Source of the DNA: Streptomyces sp. SBT349
GTDB lineage: Bacteria > Actinomycetota > Actinomycetes > Streptomycetales > Streptomycetaceae
Assembly (NCBI RefSeq): GCF_001083795.1
Contig: NZ_LAVK01000017.1
Span: forward strand, 1 to 44,501
Length of the DNA: 44,501 nt
Reading direction: 5' to 3'
Each line of letters starts with the position of its first letter. Position 1 is the stretch's first letter. Under the pieces are notes generated by a model that worked only from the letters and a program-made list of their open reading frames with translations, ran no database searches and was not told where the DNA came from. The position numbers were made by a program, and so were the translations under genes. Of this stretch, positions 17,020 to 25,084 are shown one piece after another.

Positions 17020-18227
17020 CGGGCCTCCTCGCCCGCCGGGTCGAGAGCCCGGCCGAGCTCCCACGCCGCGCGTTCGGCGTCCGCGAACGTCGTGTAGAGC
17101 GGGGTGAAGCCGAAGCGCAGCAGGTTCCGCGGCCTGAAGTCGCCGACCACGCCCCGCGAGACCAGGAGGGCGTGCACCTCGGCGGCGTTCTCGCAGTGGA
17201 CCGAGACCTGGCTGCCGCGCCGCGCGTGCTCCTCGGGCGTGACCGGCCTGGCCAGGGCGCCCGGCACATACCGTTCCAGGCAGGCGAGGAAGAAGTCCGT
17301 CAGCGCCAGGGACTTCGCCCGCACGGCGCGCAGGTCCACGCCCTCCCACACGCCGAGCGCCGCGTCGAGGGCCAGCAGCGACAGGATCTCCGGCGTGCCG
17401 ACGCGGCCCCTGACCGGCCCGTCCGCCGGGGCGTAGGACGGATCCATGGCGAACGGGTCGGCGTGCGAGTTCCACCCGGGCAGCGGGGAGTCGAAACGGG
17501 CCTGGTGCTCGGCGCGCAGATACAGGAACGCGGGGGAGCCGGGCCCCCCGTTCAGGTACTTGTAGGTGCAGCCCACCGCCAGGTCGACGCCCGCCGCGTC
17601 CAGCTCGACCGGCAGCGCGCCCGCGCTGTGGCAGAGGTCCCAGACGGCGAGCGCCCCGGCCGCGTGCAGGGCCTCGGTGACCGCCGGGAGGTCGAACAGC
17701 TCGCCGGTGCGGTAGTCCACGTGGTTCACCAGGGCGGCGGCCGTGCGCGGCCCGGCCGCCGCCGGGATCTCCGGCACCGTCACCGGGCGCAGCGTGCGCC
17801 CGGTGAGCCGGGCGGCGGAGGCCGCGATATAGCCGTCGGTGGGGAAGGTGGCGGCGTCGACCAGGATCTCGTCCCGCTCCTCGTCCGCCATCCTGACCGC
17901 GCCGACCAGTGCCTTGAACAGGTTGACGCTGGTGGAGTCGCCGACGACCACCTGCCCCGGCGCCGCGCCCACCAGCGGCGCGATCGCCTCGCCCACCCGC
18001 TCCGGCGCCGTCCACCAGCCGGCCTCGGTCCAGGAGCGGATCCGCAGCGCGCCCCACTCGCGGGCGACCACCTCGGCCAGCCGCTCCGGGACGTCGCGCG
18101 GCAGCGCGCCCAGGGAGTTCCCGTCGAGGTAGACGGTGTCGTCCAGCACGAAGCGCGCCCGCAGCGCCCGCAGCGGGTCGGTGGCGTCCAGTTGTGCGGC
18201 GCGCCCGCGCGGTTCAGACCTGGCCAC
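17016..18227 (-). CDS. kynU: Kynureninase
   Basis: A 403-residue PLP enzyme that cleaves kynurenine to anthranilate and alanine. The PLP lysine is K223 in CTYKYLNGGPGSPAF; the cofactor-ring Asp is in WDLCHSAGALPVEL, and DGNSLG near residue 35 is a family mark. Length is typical. It starts at a GTG and overlaps the end of kynA by 14 bases; its stop overlaps the kynB start by four. Anthranilate produced here can re-enter tryptophan synthesis, be degraded, or feed secondary metabolism. No biosynthetic cluster is nearby, so a catabolic role is likely. Confidence 0.95.
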   Translation of the reverse strand: MARSEPRGRAAQLDATDPLRALRARFVLDDTVYLDGNSLGALPRDVPERLAEVVAREWGALRIRSWTEAGWWTAPERVGEAIAPLVGAAPGQVVVGDSTSVNLFKALVGAVRMADEERDEILVDAATFPTDGYIAASAARLTGRTLRPVTVPEIPAAAGPRTAAALVNHVDYRTGELFDLPAVTEALHAAGALAVWDLCHSAGALPVELDAAGVDLAVGCTYKYLNGGPGSPAFLYLRAEHQARFDSPLPGWNSHADPFAMDPSYAPADGPVRGRVGTPEILSLLALDAALGVWEGVDLRAVRAKSLALTDFFLACLERYVPGALARPVTPEEHARRGSQVSVHCENAAEVHALLVSRGVVGDFRPRNLLRFGFTPLYTTFADAERAAWELGRALDPAGEEAR

Positions 18228-19038
18228 GGGCGGTCCACAGCTCCGGGAAGACCCACCGGCTCGCCCGCTTCTCCAGCCAGGCCACGCCGGGCGAGCCGCC
18301 GGTGCCGATCTTGCCGCCCATCGCGCGGCGGGTGGCGGCGAGGTGGTCGTTGCGCCAGCGCCACACCAGCTCGGCCACCTCGGTCAGCGCCTCCCCGAGC
18401 CGCAGCAGGTCGCCGCCGTCCGGGCCCTCCTCGCCCGCGGCGTAGATCCGCTGCCAGGCCGCGGCGACGGCCGGGCTCTCCTCGTAGCGCCGGCTCAGGT
18501 CCCGGTCCAGCACCTCGTCCGGGATGCGCTCGCCGTGGCGCGCGAGGTAGGCCAGCACGTCGTCGTACAGGCTCGGTTCGCGCAGGGACTTCTCCAGCTC
18601 CGCGTGGGCGCGGGGCGTGCCGCGGTGCGGGACCAGCATGGACGCCGCCTTGTCGCCGAGCAGGAACTCCATCCGCCGGTACATCGCCGACTGGAAGCCG
18701 GAGCCGTCGCCCAGCGCGGGCCGGTAGGCGTTGAACTGCCGGGGCGTGAGGTGCGCCAGCGGCTCCCAGGAGGCGTTGAGCGCGCGCATCTCGTGGGCCG
18801 AGCGGGCCAGCGCGGCCAGCGCGTCGGGCAGCCGGTCGGCGCGCAGCGCGTCCGCCGCGGTCCGCCACTCGTGCACCAGCACCGTGAACCACAGCTCCAT
18901 GACCTGCGTGGTGACCAGGAACGCCATCTCGCCCGGGTCGTCGGTCAGCGGGTGCTGGAGGTGGGTGAGCACGTCCGCCTGGACGTAGTTCTCGTAGGGG
19001 GTGGGTTCTTCGCCGAAGTCCGTCACCGGTTGCGACAT
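18214..19038 (-). CDS. kynA: Tryptophan 2,3-dioxygenase
   Basis: A 274-residue haem enzyme that oxidises tryptophan to N-formylkynurenine. The N-terminal block TPYENYVQADVLTHLQHPL, the QVMELWFTVLVHEW helix and RRMEFLLGDKAASML are family signatures. Near the C-terminus, VWRWRNDHLAATRRAMG holds the likely haem-ligand His, followed by the GTGGSPG substrate loop. The ATG follows GGAGAC at seven bases. It is first in the kynA-kynU-kynB operon. A 5-bp inverted repeat with 5-bp spacer, CGTAC-GTGCG-GTACG (19075-19089), lies 37 bases upstream and is a candidate operator, though no regulator gene is adjacent. Confidence 0.95.
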   Translation of the reverse strand: MSQPVTDFGEEPTPYENYVQADVLTHLQHPLTDDPGEMAFLVTTQVMELWFTVLVHEWRTAADALRADRLPDALAALARSAHEMRALNASWEPLAHLTPRQFNAYRPALGDGSGFQSAMYRRMEFLLGDKAASMLVPHRGTPRAHAELEKSLREPSLYDDVLAYLARHGERIPDEVLDRDLSRRYEESPAVAAAWQRIYAAGEEGPDGGDLLRLGEALTEVAELVWRWRNDHLAATRRAMGGKIGTGGSPGVAWLEKRASRWVFPELWTARGQV

Positions 19039-19094
19039 CGTTGTCTCCTTGGGCGGCCTTGATTCCCACGTCAGCGTACGTGCGGTACGGGCAA

Positions 19095-19120
19095 AGGCGC
19101 CCCGCGGGGGCGGGGCGCCT
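19095..19120. terminator. Terminator hairpin after the DUF3151 gene
   Basis: An 11-bp perfect stem (AGGCGCCCCGC at 19095-19105 and its complement at 19110-19120) with a four-base loop. It sits 54 bases beyond the DUF3151 stop and ahead of the kynA promoter region, so it should separate the two units. Confidence 0.7.
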
Positions 19121-19174
19121 CGGTGGTGGTGCTCGGGGCGGTGGGCCGGCGCGCCGGCACGCCGTCGGGCCGGC

Positions 19175-19588
19175 TCAGGACAGCGTGTCCGCCGCGGTCG
19201 GCGAGCTGTCCCGGAGGAACTGGGCGCACCGCTCGTACTCCTCCTGCTCGCCGATGGTCTGCGCCGCCCGGGCGAGGGCGTGCAGGGCACGCAGGAAGCC
19301 GCGGTTGGGCTCGTGCTCGAACGGGATCGGGCCCTGGCCGCGCCACCCGCTGCGCCGCAGGGAGTCCAGGCCGCGGTGGTATCCGGTGCGGGCGAACGCG
19401 TACGACTCGATGGTGCGGCCCTCCGCGAACGCGTCGTCCGCGAGCTGCGCCCAGGCCAGCGATGAGGCCGGATACTTCGCCGCCACCTCACCCGGAGCCG
19501 TGCCGGCGGCGAGCAGTTCGCGGGGCTCCGGGTCGTCGGGCAGGTGGGTCGGGGGCGTGCCCCCGAGCAGATTCTCGTGAATGGCCAT
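19175..19588 (-). CDS. DUF3151 family protein
   Basis: A 137-residue soluble protein, starting MAIHENLLGGTPPTHLP. It matches the actinobacterial DUF3151 family as I remember it: the LPDDPEPRELLAAG motif, a tetratricopeptide-like helical middle (SSLAWAQLADDAF, ESYAFARTGYHRGLDSLRRSGWRG) and NRGFLRALHALARAA. Function is unknown. It lies 68 bases downstream of fbaA on the same strand, an association that I recall from other actinobacteria. A TTGGGC/CAGACT pair 18 bases apart ends seven bases before the ATG, so a separate leaderless transcript is possible. No ribosome-binding site is evident, which agrees. Confidence 0.85.
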   Translation of the reverse strand: MAIHENLLGGTPPTHLPDDPEPRELLAAGTAPGEVAAKYPASSLAWAQLADDAFAEGRTIESYAFARTGYHRGLDSLRRSGWRGQGPIPFEHEPNRGFLRALHALARAAQTIGEQEEYERCAQFLRDSSPTAADTLS

Positions 19589-19656
19589 GCCGACCAGTCT
19601 GCCGGTTGGCCGCGCGAAGGCCCAAACGCCCGGGCCCGCGTGCGGCGGTCGGCGTG

Positions 19657-20679
19657 CTACTTCAGCCGGGTGCCGGTGGACCTGAGGTGGCCGCAGGCGG
19701 CGGTGACGCGCTCGGCCATGCCCGCCTCGGCGAGCTTGCCCCAGCTGCGCGGGTCATACGTCTTCTTGTTGCCGACCTCGCCGTCCACCTTCAGCACGCC
19801 GTCGTAGTTGCGGAACATGTGGTCGGCGATGGGCCGGGTGAACGCGTACTGGGTGTCGGTGTCCAGGTTCATCTTGACGACGCCGTTGCCCAGCGCGGTG
19901 GCGATCTCCTCCTCGGTGGAGCCGGAGCCGCCGTGGAAGACGAAGTCGAACGGGCTCTGCTTGCCGTACCGCTCGCCCACACCCTCCTGGAGGTCCTTGA
20001 GCAGCTCGGGGCGGAGCACGACATTGCCCGGCTTGTAGACGCCGTGGACATTGCCGAAGGAGGCGGCCAGCAGGTACCGGCCCTTCTCGCCCAGGCCCAG
20101 CGCCTCGGCGGTGCGCAGCGCGTCCTCGACCGTGGTGTAGAGCTTGTCGTTGATCTCGTGGGTGACGCCGTCCTCCTCGCCGCCGGTGGGCGTGATCTCC
20201 ACCTCCAGCACGATCTTGGCGGCGGCGGCACGGGCCAGCAGCTCCTCGGCGACCTCCAGGTTGTGCCTGAGGGTCTCGGCCGAGCCGTCCCACATGTGGG
20301 ACTGGAACAGCGGGTTCCCGCCGCGCGCCACGCGCTCCTCGGAGATCGCGATCAGCGGGCGGACATAGCCGTCCAGCTTGTCCTTGGGGCAGTGGTCGGT
20401 GTGCAGCGCGATGTTCACCGGGTACTTCTTCGCGACCACATGGGCGAACTCCGCGAGCCCGCTGGCACCGGTGACCATGTCCTTCTGGTACTGGCCGCCC
20501 AGGAACTCGGCGCCACCGGTGGAGATCTGTACGATGCCGTCGCTCTCCGCCTCGGCGAATCCGCGCAGCGCGGCGTGCAGGGTCTGCGTCGAGGTCACGT
20601 TGATGGCCGGATAGGCGAACTGGCCTGCCTTCGCCCGGTCGAGCATCTCGTTGTAGACCTCGGGGGTCGCGATGGGCAT
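19657..20679 (-). CDS. fbaA: Class II fructose-bisphosphate aldolase
   Basis: A 340-residue zinc enzyme of glycolysis and gluconeogenesis that splits fructose 1,6-bisphosphate into dihydroxyacetone phosphate and glyceraldehyde 3-phosphate. Zinc-binding His residues are in ALHTDHCPKDKLD, FGNVHGVYKPGNV and FVFHGGSGS; the catalytic Asp is the one in HTDHC. Block EVEITPTGGEEDGV and VVKMNLDTDTQYAF are class IIA signatures. Length is typical. The ATG is preceded by AAGGAG. Upstream on the minus strand lies a short run of repeated TTGCGTG-like units (20700-20725), of no clear meaning. Confidence 0.97.
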   Translation of the reverse strand: MPIATPEVYNEMLDRAKAGQFAYPAINVTSTQTLHAALRGFAEAESDGIVQISTGGAEFLGGQYQKDMVTGASGLAEFAHVVAKKYPVNIALHTDHCPKDKLDGYVRPLIAISEERVARGGNPLFQSHMWDGSAETLRHNLEVAEELLARAAAAKIVLEVEITPTGGEEDGVTHEINDKLYTTVEDALRTAEALGLGEKGRYLLAASFGNVHGVYKPGNVVLRPELLKDLQEGVGERYGKQSPFDFVFHGGSGSTEEEIATALGNGVVKMNLDTDTQYAFTRPIADHMFRNYDGVLKVDGEVGNKKTYDPRSWGKLAEAGMAERVTAACGHLRSTGTRLK

Positions 20680-20818
20680 CTGTCCGCTCCTTGGAGTCTG
20701 CGTTGCGTGCGTTGCGTGCGACAGCCCGAATATCCTCCCAGACCGCCATCACGGCGCGGGCGAGCGCCCAAAGTTTCACGTGAAACGACTACGGAGCGTG
20801 AGATCCCGCCGGAGCCGC

Positions 20819-21355
20819 TCAGGCGAGGCCGAGGTCACCCAGCCGGAACGCGGGGTAGTACGGCAGCCCGGCGGCCTCGACGGCCGCCGCCGCGCCCCGG
20901 TCGACGATCACGGCGACCCCGGCCACCTCGGCCCCGGCCTCGCGCAGCGCCTCGACGGCCGTCAGCACCGAACCACCCGTGGTGGAGGCGTCCTCCACGG
21001 CCAGCACCCGGCGGCCCGCCACATCGGGCCCCTCGATGCGGCGCTGGAGGCCGTGTGCCTTGCCCGCCTTGCGCACCACGAAGGCGTCGAGACGGCCCCC
21101 GCGCGCCGCGGCGGCGTGCAGCATCGCCGCGGCGACCGGGTCGGCGCCCAGCGTCAGCCCCCCCACGGCGTCGTACTCCAGCTCCGCGGTCAGGTCCAGC
21201 ATCACCTGGCCGACCAGCGGCCCGGCCTCGCCGTCGAGGGCGATGCGGCGCAGATCGACATACCAGTCCGCCTCCTGCCCCGAGGAGAGCACCACCTTGC
21301 CGTGCACCACGGCCTTGCTCGTGATCTGCCGCAGCAGTTCGTCTCGCGCGCTCAT
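20819..21355 (-). CDS. pyrE: Orotate phosphoribosyltransferase
   Basis: A 178-residue enzyme that couples orotate to PRPP to form orotidine 5'-phosphate in pyrimidine synthesis. The PRPP-binding loop is VLAVEDASTTGGSVLTAVEAL (the family form is VEDVVTTGGS). The flexible catalytic loop is FVVRKAGKAHGLQRRIEG, with its lysines. Length is typical of actinobacterial forms. The ATG at 21355 is fixed by homology; the frame extends far upstream, antisense to nothing but within the galM gene, and is discarded. It begins 11 bases after the galM stop, so the two are one operon. Other pyr genes are not in this window. Confidence 0.95.
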   Translation of the reverse strand: MSARDELLRQITSKAVVHGKVVLSSGQEADWYVDLRRIALDGEAGPLVGQVMLDLTAELEYDAVGGLTLGADPVAAAMLHAAAARGGRLDAFVVRKAGKAHGLQRRIEGPDVAGRRVLAVEDASTTGGSVLTAVEALREAGAEVAGVAVIVDRGAAAAVEAAGLPYYPAFRLGDLGLA

Positions 21356-21366
21356 GGCCCCCGAGC

Positions 21367-22182
21367 CTATGCCAGGACGCTCCAGGCCCAGCGGGTGGTG
21401 ATCTCCAGCGGCTCCAGCTCGGTGACCAGCCGGGGGCGGGAGTTCAGGCCGTCCGGCGGGCCGGACTGCGGCTCGACGCAGACGGCCTCGTCCAACTCGT
21501 CGTAGACCACCGCCCACGGGGAGCGGCTGGTGACCGAGAGCTCCAGCTCGCCGGGCCAGGTCAGCGAGACGTCCACGCCGTCGGGCATGCCGAAGGTGTC
21601 GTCCCAGGGTCCGGGACCCGGCTCGACGCGACGGCCGGTGGGGAGGTGGTCCTCGCCGCGCTCCTCCTGCCACTCGGCGTCGAAGTCGATGCGGACGCCC
21701 TGCCCATCGGGGCTGAGGGTGCGCAGGAACCACGGGTGCCAGCCGGCCTGCGCCGGGAAGGAGGCGCCCAGGGTCTCCACGCCCAGCGTGAGCGTCACGC
21801 CGCCGCCGTCCTCGTCCAGTTCCACCAGCTGGGTGACGCGCCCCGGGTACGGCCAGGGATCGGTCAGCTCGCAGAGCAGGACCGCCGAGGTGGCGTCCCC
21901 GCGGACGGTGCGCCACTGCCTGCGGCGGACCGTGCCGTGGATGGCGTGCGGGGCGCCGTTGGTCGGCATCTGGTGAACGGTGCCGCCGTTGCGGAAGCGG
22001 CCGTCCCTCATCCGCCCGCACCAGGGGGCCATCACGAAGGAGCCGAACCGCTCCCCCTGCCGGAGCAGCTCGGTGCCTCCGACCACGAGCGAGGCGATCC
22101 GCCCGCCCTGGTCGGGCCGCAGCACCAACTCGGTCCCGCCTGCGGAGAGTCGTACACCACGGTCGGTGTCATGAGTCGTCAC
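21367..22182 (-). CDS. Aldose 1-epimerase family protein
   Basis: A 271-residue beta-sandwich protein of the galactose mutarotase-like superfamily. Key blocks are MAPWCGRMRDGRF, NGAPHAIHGTVRR (the acid His), AGWHPWFLR (second His) and ALVTELEPLE near the C-terminus with the likely base Glu. It should interconvert alpha and beta anomers of an aldose or act on a hexose phosphate; the exact sugar is not predictable. The GTG at 22182 (VTTHDTDRGVRLSAGG) was chosen because the frame upstream runs into the inverted-repeat element at 22248-22416. It is cotranscribed with pyrE. The mobile-like element lies just upstream and may affect its promoter. Confidence 0.85.
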   Translation of the reverse strand: MTTHDTDRGVRLSAGGTELVLRPDQGGRIASLVVGGTELLRQGERFGSFVMAPWCGRMRDGRFRNGGTVHQMPTNGAPHAIHGTVRRRQWRTVRGDATSAVLLCELTDPWPYPGRVTQLVELDEDGGGVTLTLGVETLGASFPAQAGWHPWFLRTLSPDGQGVRIDFDAEWQEERGEDHLPTGRRVEPGPGPWDDTFGMPDGVDVSLTWPGELELSVTSRSPWAVVYDELDEAVCVEPQSGPPDGLNSRPRLVTELEPLEITTRWAWSVLA

Positions 22183-22247
22183 GGTATGACGATAGCCCCG
22201 GCTCCGCCGCCCTGCCGTCACCGACGGCCCGGTGGGGAGCGGGCCGT

Positions 22248-22416
22248 CTAGGGTCTGTCCGGCGAATCCTCGCGGGCTCCCGACGCCGGCTACGGCACCT
22301 CGCCGCGTTACCGAATCGCCCCGGTACGACCAAGTACGAGGGGCGACCCGGTGCCTTGCGATGCACCGCATCCGACGCCGCTCGCTATCCACGAAGATCC
22401 GCCGGACAGACCCTAG
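22248..22416. mobile_element. MITE-like element with 28-bp imperfect terminal inverted repeats
   Basis: The ends CTAGGGTCTGTCCGGCG and its inverse CGCCGGACAGACCCTAG match perfectly for 17 bases, and the match continues to 28 bases with three mismatches. Total length is 169 bp, too small for a transposase. The inside also folds: CGCCCC and GGGGCG flank a GTAC-containing loop near 22318-22347. GTCTGTCCGGCG ends are familiar to me from repeats between Streptomyces genes, but I could not verify this. The right end supplies the TAG stop codon of the CoxG-like gene. CTAG at each end may be the duplicated target. Short open frames across it are not credible genes. Confidence 0.7.
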
Positions 22417-23303
22417 CGACGGCGCCGGAGGGCGCGGGTGATCAGGACTGCGGTGGCCACGGCCATGGCCGCCGCGGGGGCCGCCCAGCGGAGGGTGGCG
22501 GCGCCCGAGGAACGGCCCGGCGCGGGCTCGGGGGCGTAACGGCCCCGGGGCGGCGCGTGGTCCACCTCCTCCGCGCTGCGGCCGATCATCGTGCGACGGG
22601 CGAAGTCCGCCTCCGGCTCGGGCAGGAGGCCGGACTCGTCCTCCTCCACCGCCGGGTCGAGCGTGGGCGGCGGGATGTCGATGTCCGGAAGCTCGGGCTC
22701 GGGCTCCGCCTCCGCCGAGGGCTCGGGCTCGACCGGGGGCACCTCCCGGATCGCGTCCGGTGGGGGCACCTCCCGGACGGAGTCTGGGGGAGGGATTCCC
22801 GGGATGGCCCGCTCGTTGTCGTCGGGCTCGCCGATGCCGCCGCCCACCGCCGGAGGCTGCCGCTCCTCGTCCGCCAACTCGTCCGCCAGCGCCTCGGCGA
22901 AACGATCCAGCAGCCGGCGCCCCGCCGCCTCGCGCTGCTCGGCCTCGACGTCCTCCATGCGCCCCTTCGCCTCCACCGTGCCGGTGAACGCCAGCACCGT
23001 GCCCGTCCCGTCCTCGGCCTCCCGCGGCGCCACGGTGAGCAGCAGCGTGGCCGTCCCCGAGCCCCGGGCCTCGTGGCCCTGCGCCTCGACGGTGAAGGAC
23101 TCGCCCCCGCCGGTCACCGTCAGACCGCCGCGGTAGGTGATGGTCGAGGAGCCGATGCGCAGCCGCAGGCGGCCCGCGGGGGCGAGGGGATCGCCCTCCG
23201 GGTCGAGCTGGAGCCCCGGCACGCAGCGGGCGACCCGCTCGGGCCGGCCGAGCGCACTCCGCACCGTGGAGGGGGCATACGGCAGGAAGACCTCGTGCTC
23301 CAT
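22413..23303 (-). CDS. SRPBCC/CoxG-like protein with C-terminal membrane anchor
   Basis: A 296-residue protein. Residues 1-150 form an SRPBCC (START-like) domain of the CoxG type: MEHEVFLPYAPSTVRSAL, VARCVPGLQLDPEGD, RLRIGSSTITYRG, then a C-terminal helix RRLLDRFAEALADEL. A long acidic proline-rich linker follows (about 155-260; repeated REVPPPD), then one membrane helix (AAPAAAMAVATAVLITRAL) and a RRRR end. The domain therefore faces the cytoplasm and is tail-anchored. Function is unknown; CoxG proteins bind small hydrophobic ligands or help membrane assembly of molybdoenzymes, none of which are nearby. The TAG stop lies in the terminal repeat of the adjacent element. TAGGCT ends seven bases before the ATG, suggesting a leaderless transcript. 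Confidence 0.85.
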   Translation of the reverse strand: MEHEVFLPYAPSTVRSALGRPERVARCVPGLQLDPEGDPLAPAGRLRLRIGSSTITYRGGLTVTGGGESFTVEAQGHEARGSGTATLLLTVAPREAEDGTGTVLAFTGTVEAKGRMEDVEAEQREAAGRRLLDRFAEALADELADEERQPPAVGGGIGEPDDNERAIPGIPPPDSVREVPPPDAIREVPPVEPEPSAEAEPEPELPDIDIPPPTLDPAVEEDESGLLPEPEADFARRTMIGRSAEEVDHAPPRGRYAPEPAPGRSSGAATLRWAAPAAAMAVATAVLITRALRRRR

Positions 23304-23310
23304 GGCGCGG

Positions 23311-23316
23311 AGCCTA
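23311..23316 (-). promoter_or_regulatory. Probable -10 box for leaderless CoxG-like mRNA
   Basis: TAGGCT on the minus strand is seven bases from the ATG at 23303, the spacing expected when transcription begins at the start codon. TGCCTT lies 17 bases further upstream as a weak -35. The TAG of this box is also the stop codon of the truncated spermidine-synthase-like gene. Confidence 0.45.
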
Positions 23317-24147
23317 CCCACTGCCCGGCGCATAAGGCACTCCCGCTGGCAAAAGCACCGGATGTGCCGCCGCTCGGCCGACCGGGTGCTCCCGCACCTC
23401 CTCCTCGGCGGACCGCTCCAGGGGACCGACGGCCGCCGCGCAGGCGAGCAGCACGCCGACCACCGCGGCGTTGAGCAGGAGGAGGCGGCGCCTGACCCGC
23501 CGGGACAAGTCGCCGCGGAAGAGCCACAGCACCACGACCGCGCCCGCGAGCGCGTTGACCACGCCGGTGCACAGCGCGGCGTTCAGCTGGCCGAGCAGCG
23601 GGAGCAGAAGAAAAGGGAACGCCAGCCCGCCGAGCAGCGCCCCGACATAGTCGGCCGCGGAGAGATCCGCCACCGCGCGGTCGGCGTCCTGCTCGCGGAT
23701 GCGCTGGATCAGGGTCATCAGCAGCGGCATCTCCGCCCCGATCAGCACGCCTATGGCGAGCGAGAATCCCACCAGCAGCGGCCTCGCGTCGCCGAACATC
23801 AGGAAGCAGAGGTGCAGCGCCGTCGCCGAGCAGCCGCCGACCAGCGCGAGCACCGCCTCGATCAGGCCGAAGTTGGCCGCGGCGTGCACCCGGAGCCGCT
23901 TGGCACCCAGCGAGCCGATGCCCATGGCGAAGACCATCAGCGACAGCACGATCGACGTGTAGGTCACGGTGTCGCCGACCAGGTAGTCGGCGAGCGCGAT
24001 GAGCTCCAACTCGTAGACCAGGCCGCAGGCGGCGCAGATGAAGACGGCGACGAGAACCAGAAAACGCCCGATCCCCGCCGATACGGGAAGCCCGTCAGCC
24101 GCTGGACGCACGGCCGTTGGGCTGTCGGCTTCGGGCGTGTCGATCAT
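23314..24147 (-). CDS. Spermidine synthase-like membrane protein lacking its catalytic domain
   Basis: A 277-residue membrane protein with seven predicted helices ([115 protein letters not shown]). This matches the N-terminal half of the long actinobacterial SpeE-like proteins of 500 or more residues. In those the helices precede a Rossmann aminopropyltransferase domain; here the chain ends 39 residues after the last helix with an unrelated-looking tail ([21 protein letters not shown]). The next gene starts 11 bases later, so no room is left for the enzyme domain, in any frame. It overlaps the DUF2617 gene by four bases (ATGA). It may be a decayed gene or a retained membrane module. Confidence 0.85.
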   Translation of the reverse strand: MIDTPEADSPTAVRPAADGLPVSAGIGRFLVLVAVFICAACGLVYELELIALADYLVGDTVTYTSIVLSLMVFAMGIGSLGAKRLRVHAAANFGLIEAVLALVGGCSATALHLCFLMFGDARPLLVGFSLAIGVLIGAEMPLLMTLIQRIREQDADRAVADLSAADYVGALLGGLAFPFLLLPLLGQLNAALCTGVVNALAGAVVVLWLFRGDLSRRVRRRLLLLNAAVVGVLLACAAAVGPLERSAEEEVREHPVGRAAAHPVLLPAGVPYAPGSG

Positions 24148-24716
24148 GAACCGAACGTTACGTCACACCCCGGGTTCATCACGTCACCCACAGGAGTGCA
24201 CTTCCGGTGATCGGCCACGGCCGTCACCCGCGTCCTGGTGGCGACCAGGCGCATCTCCTGCGGGTAGGAGTGCCAGGTCCGCCAGTGCACCTGGGCGCCC
24301 TTGCGCTGGGCCAGCAGCGCGGTGAACGCGTTGGGCTCGCCCGGGAAGAGCCCGGCGAGGCCCTGCGGGTGCCCGGAGACCAGGGCCAGCAACTCCTGGG
24401 CCCGGCCGGCGAACGAGCCCGCGCTCAGGCTCTCGACGCAGGCCGCGAACTCGTACTCGAAGTGACCGAGCCGCTTGGACACCCCCAGGGGCAGAGGGGT
24501 GTTGCTGCCGGGGATGCAGGCGACCGTCTCGGAGCAGGTGCCCTCGGGACAGTCGAGCAGCACCTGGTGCGAGGCGCCGAGGACGCGCAACTGCACGCGG
24601 GCGTCGACCAGTTCGAGATCGAGCGTGGCGAGCGCGGGCAGCGGCTCCCGGCCCAGGGCCCAGGCAAGATCGCTCGCTCGCGTGTCGGTGAAGGCGGTGT
24701 GGATCGTGGTGAGCAT
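24144..24716 (-). CDS. DUF2617 family protein
   Basis: A 190-residue soluble protein starting [22 protein letters not shown]. The blocks [55 protein letters not shown] and [22 protein letters not shown] fit the DUF2617 family, which in Streptomyces usually stands directly before the SpeE-like membrane gene. Four cysteines are present, two close together ([12 protein letters not shown]). Function is unknown, but the four-base overlap with the SpeE-like gene indicates a shared role or shared expression. GGGAGC lies nine bases before the ATG. Confidence 0.85.
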   Translation of the reverse strand: MLTTIHTAFTDTRASDLAWALGREPLPALATLDLELVDARVQLRVLGASHQVLLDCPEGTCSETVACIPGSNTPLPLGVSKRLGHFEYEFAACVESLSAGSFAGRAQELLALVSGHPQGLAGLFPGEPNAFTALLAQRKGAQVHWRTWHSYPQEMRLVATRTRVTAVADHRKCTPVGDVMNPGCDVTFGS

Positions 24717-25084
24717 GGGTCGGCTCCCGCATGCGCAGTTGAGGGTGGCGCGGGCCGACCCTCCGGAGACAACGGGAACACCGAATCACGTAACACGCCG
24801 CCGCCACAGCGTTTTTACCCAACTTGGCCAGGTTTCCATCCCGTCGGGGTCAGGGTGGGTCAGGTGTTCTCCCCCGGCTCGCCCGCAATGCGAACACATA
24901 TGCCCGATCAACGCGCGGAGACCCGGAGAAACGCCCCCTTCAGTCCCGATAAAACCCGAAATCATGGTCACGGCTCGGCGTTCTTCACATCTCGGCTGCA
25001 CAACGGTCACGGTGACGCACTTGTTCCCGCACTCGTCTGTGAGGAAGCTCTCGGCAACTTCACACGAATGGGAAGGCCCAGTAG
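24717..25084. other. Intergenic region between DUF2617 and the importer operon
   Basis: These 368 bases contain no credible gene. They should hold divergent promoters. Visible elements are the 11-bp palindrome GTCACGGTGAC (25006-25016) and a wide pair TGTGA (25038-25042) and TCACA (25060-25064) with a 17-base spacer. Base composition is somewhat less GC-rich than the genes. GGAAGG at 25072-25077 is the ribosome-binding site of the binding-protein gene. I could not identify a confident -35/-10 pair. Confidence 0.5.

Noticed and set aside
22232-22441. A small open frame of 69 codons across the inverted-repeat element
   Set aside because: It spans the element ends and both flanks, has no ribosome-binding site and no domain-like sequence, and is too short for a transposase.
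25038-25064. TGTGA and TCACA half-sites upstream of the importer, resembling a CRP site
   Set aside because: The spacer is 17 bases rather than six, so this is not a CRP-type operator. Kept only as a remark on the intergenic region.
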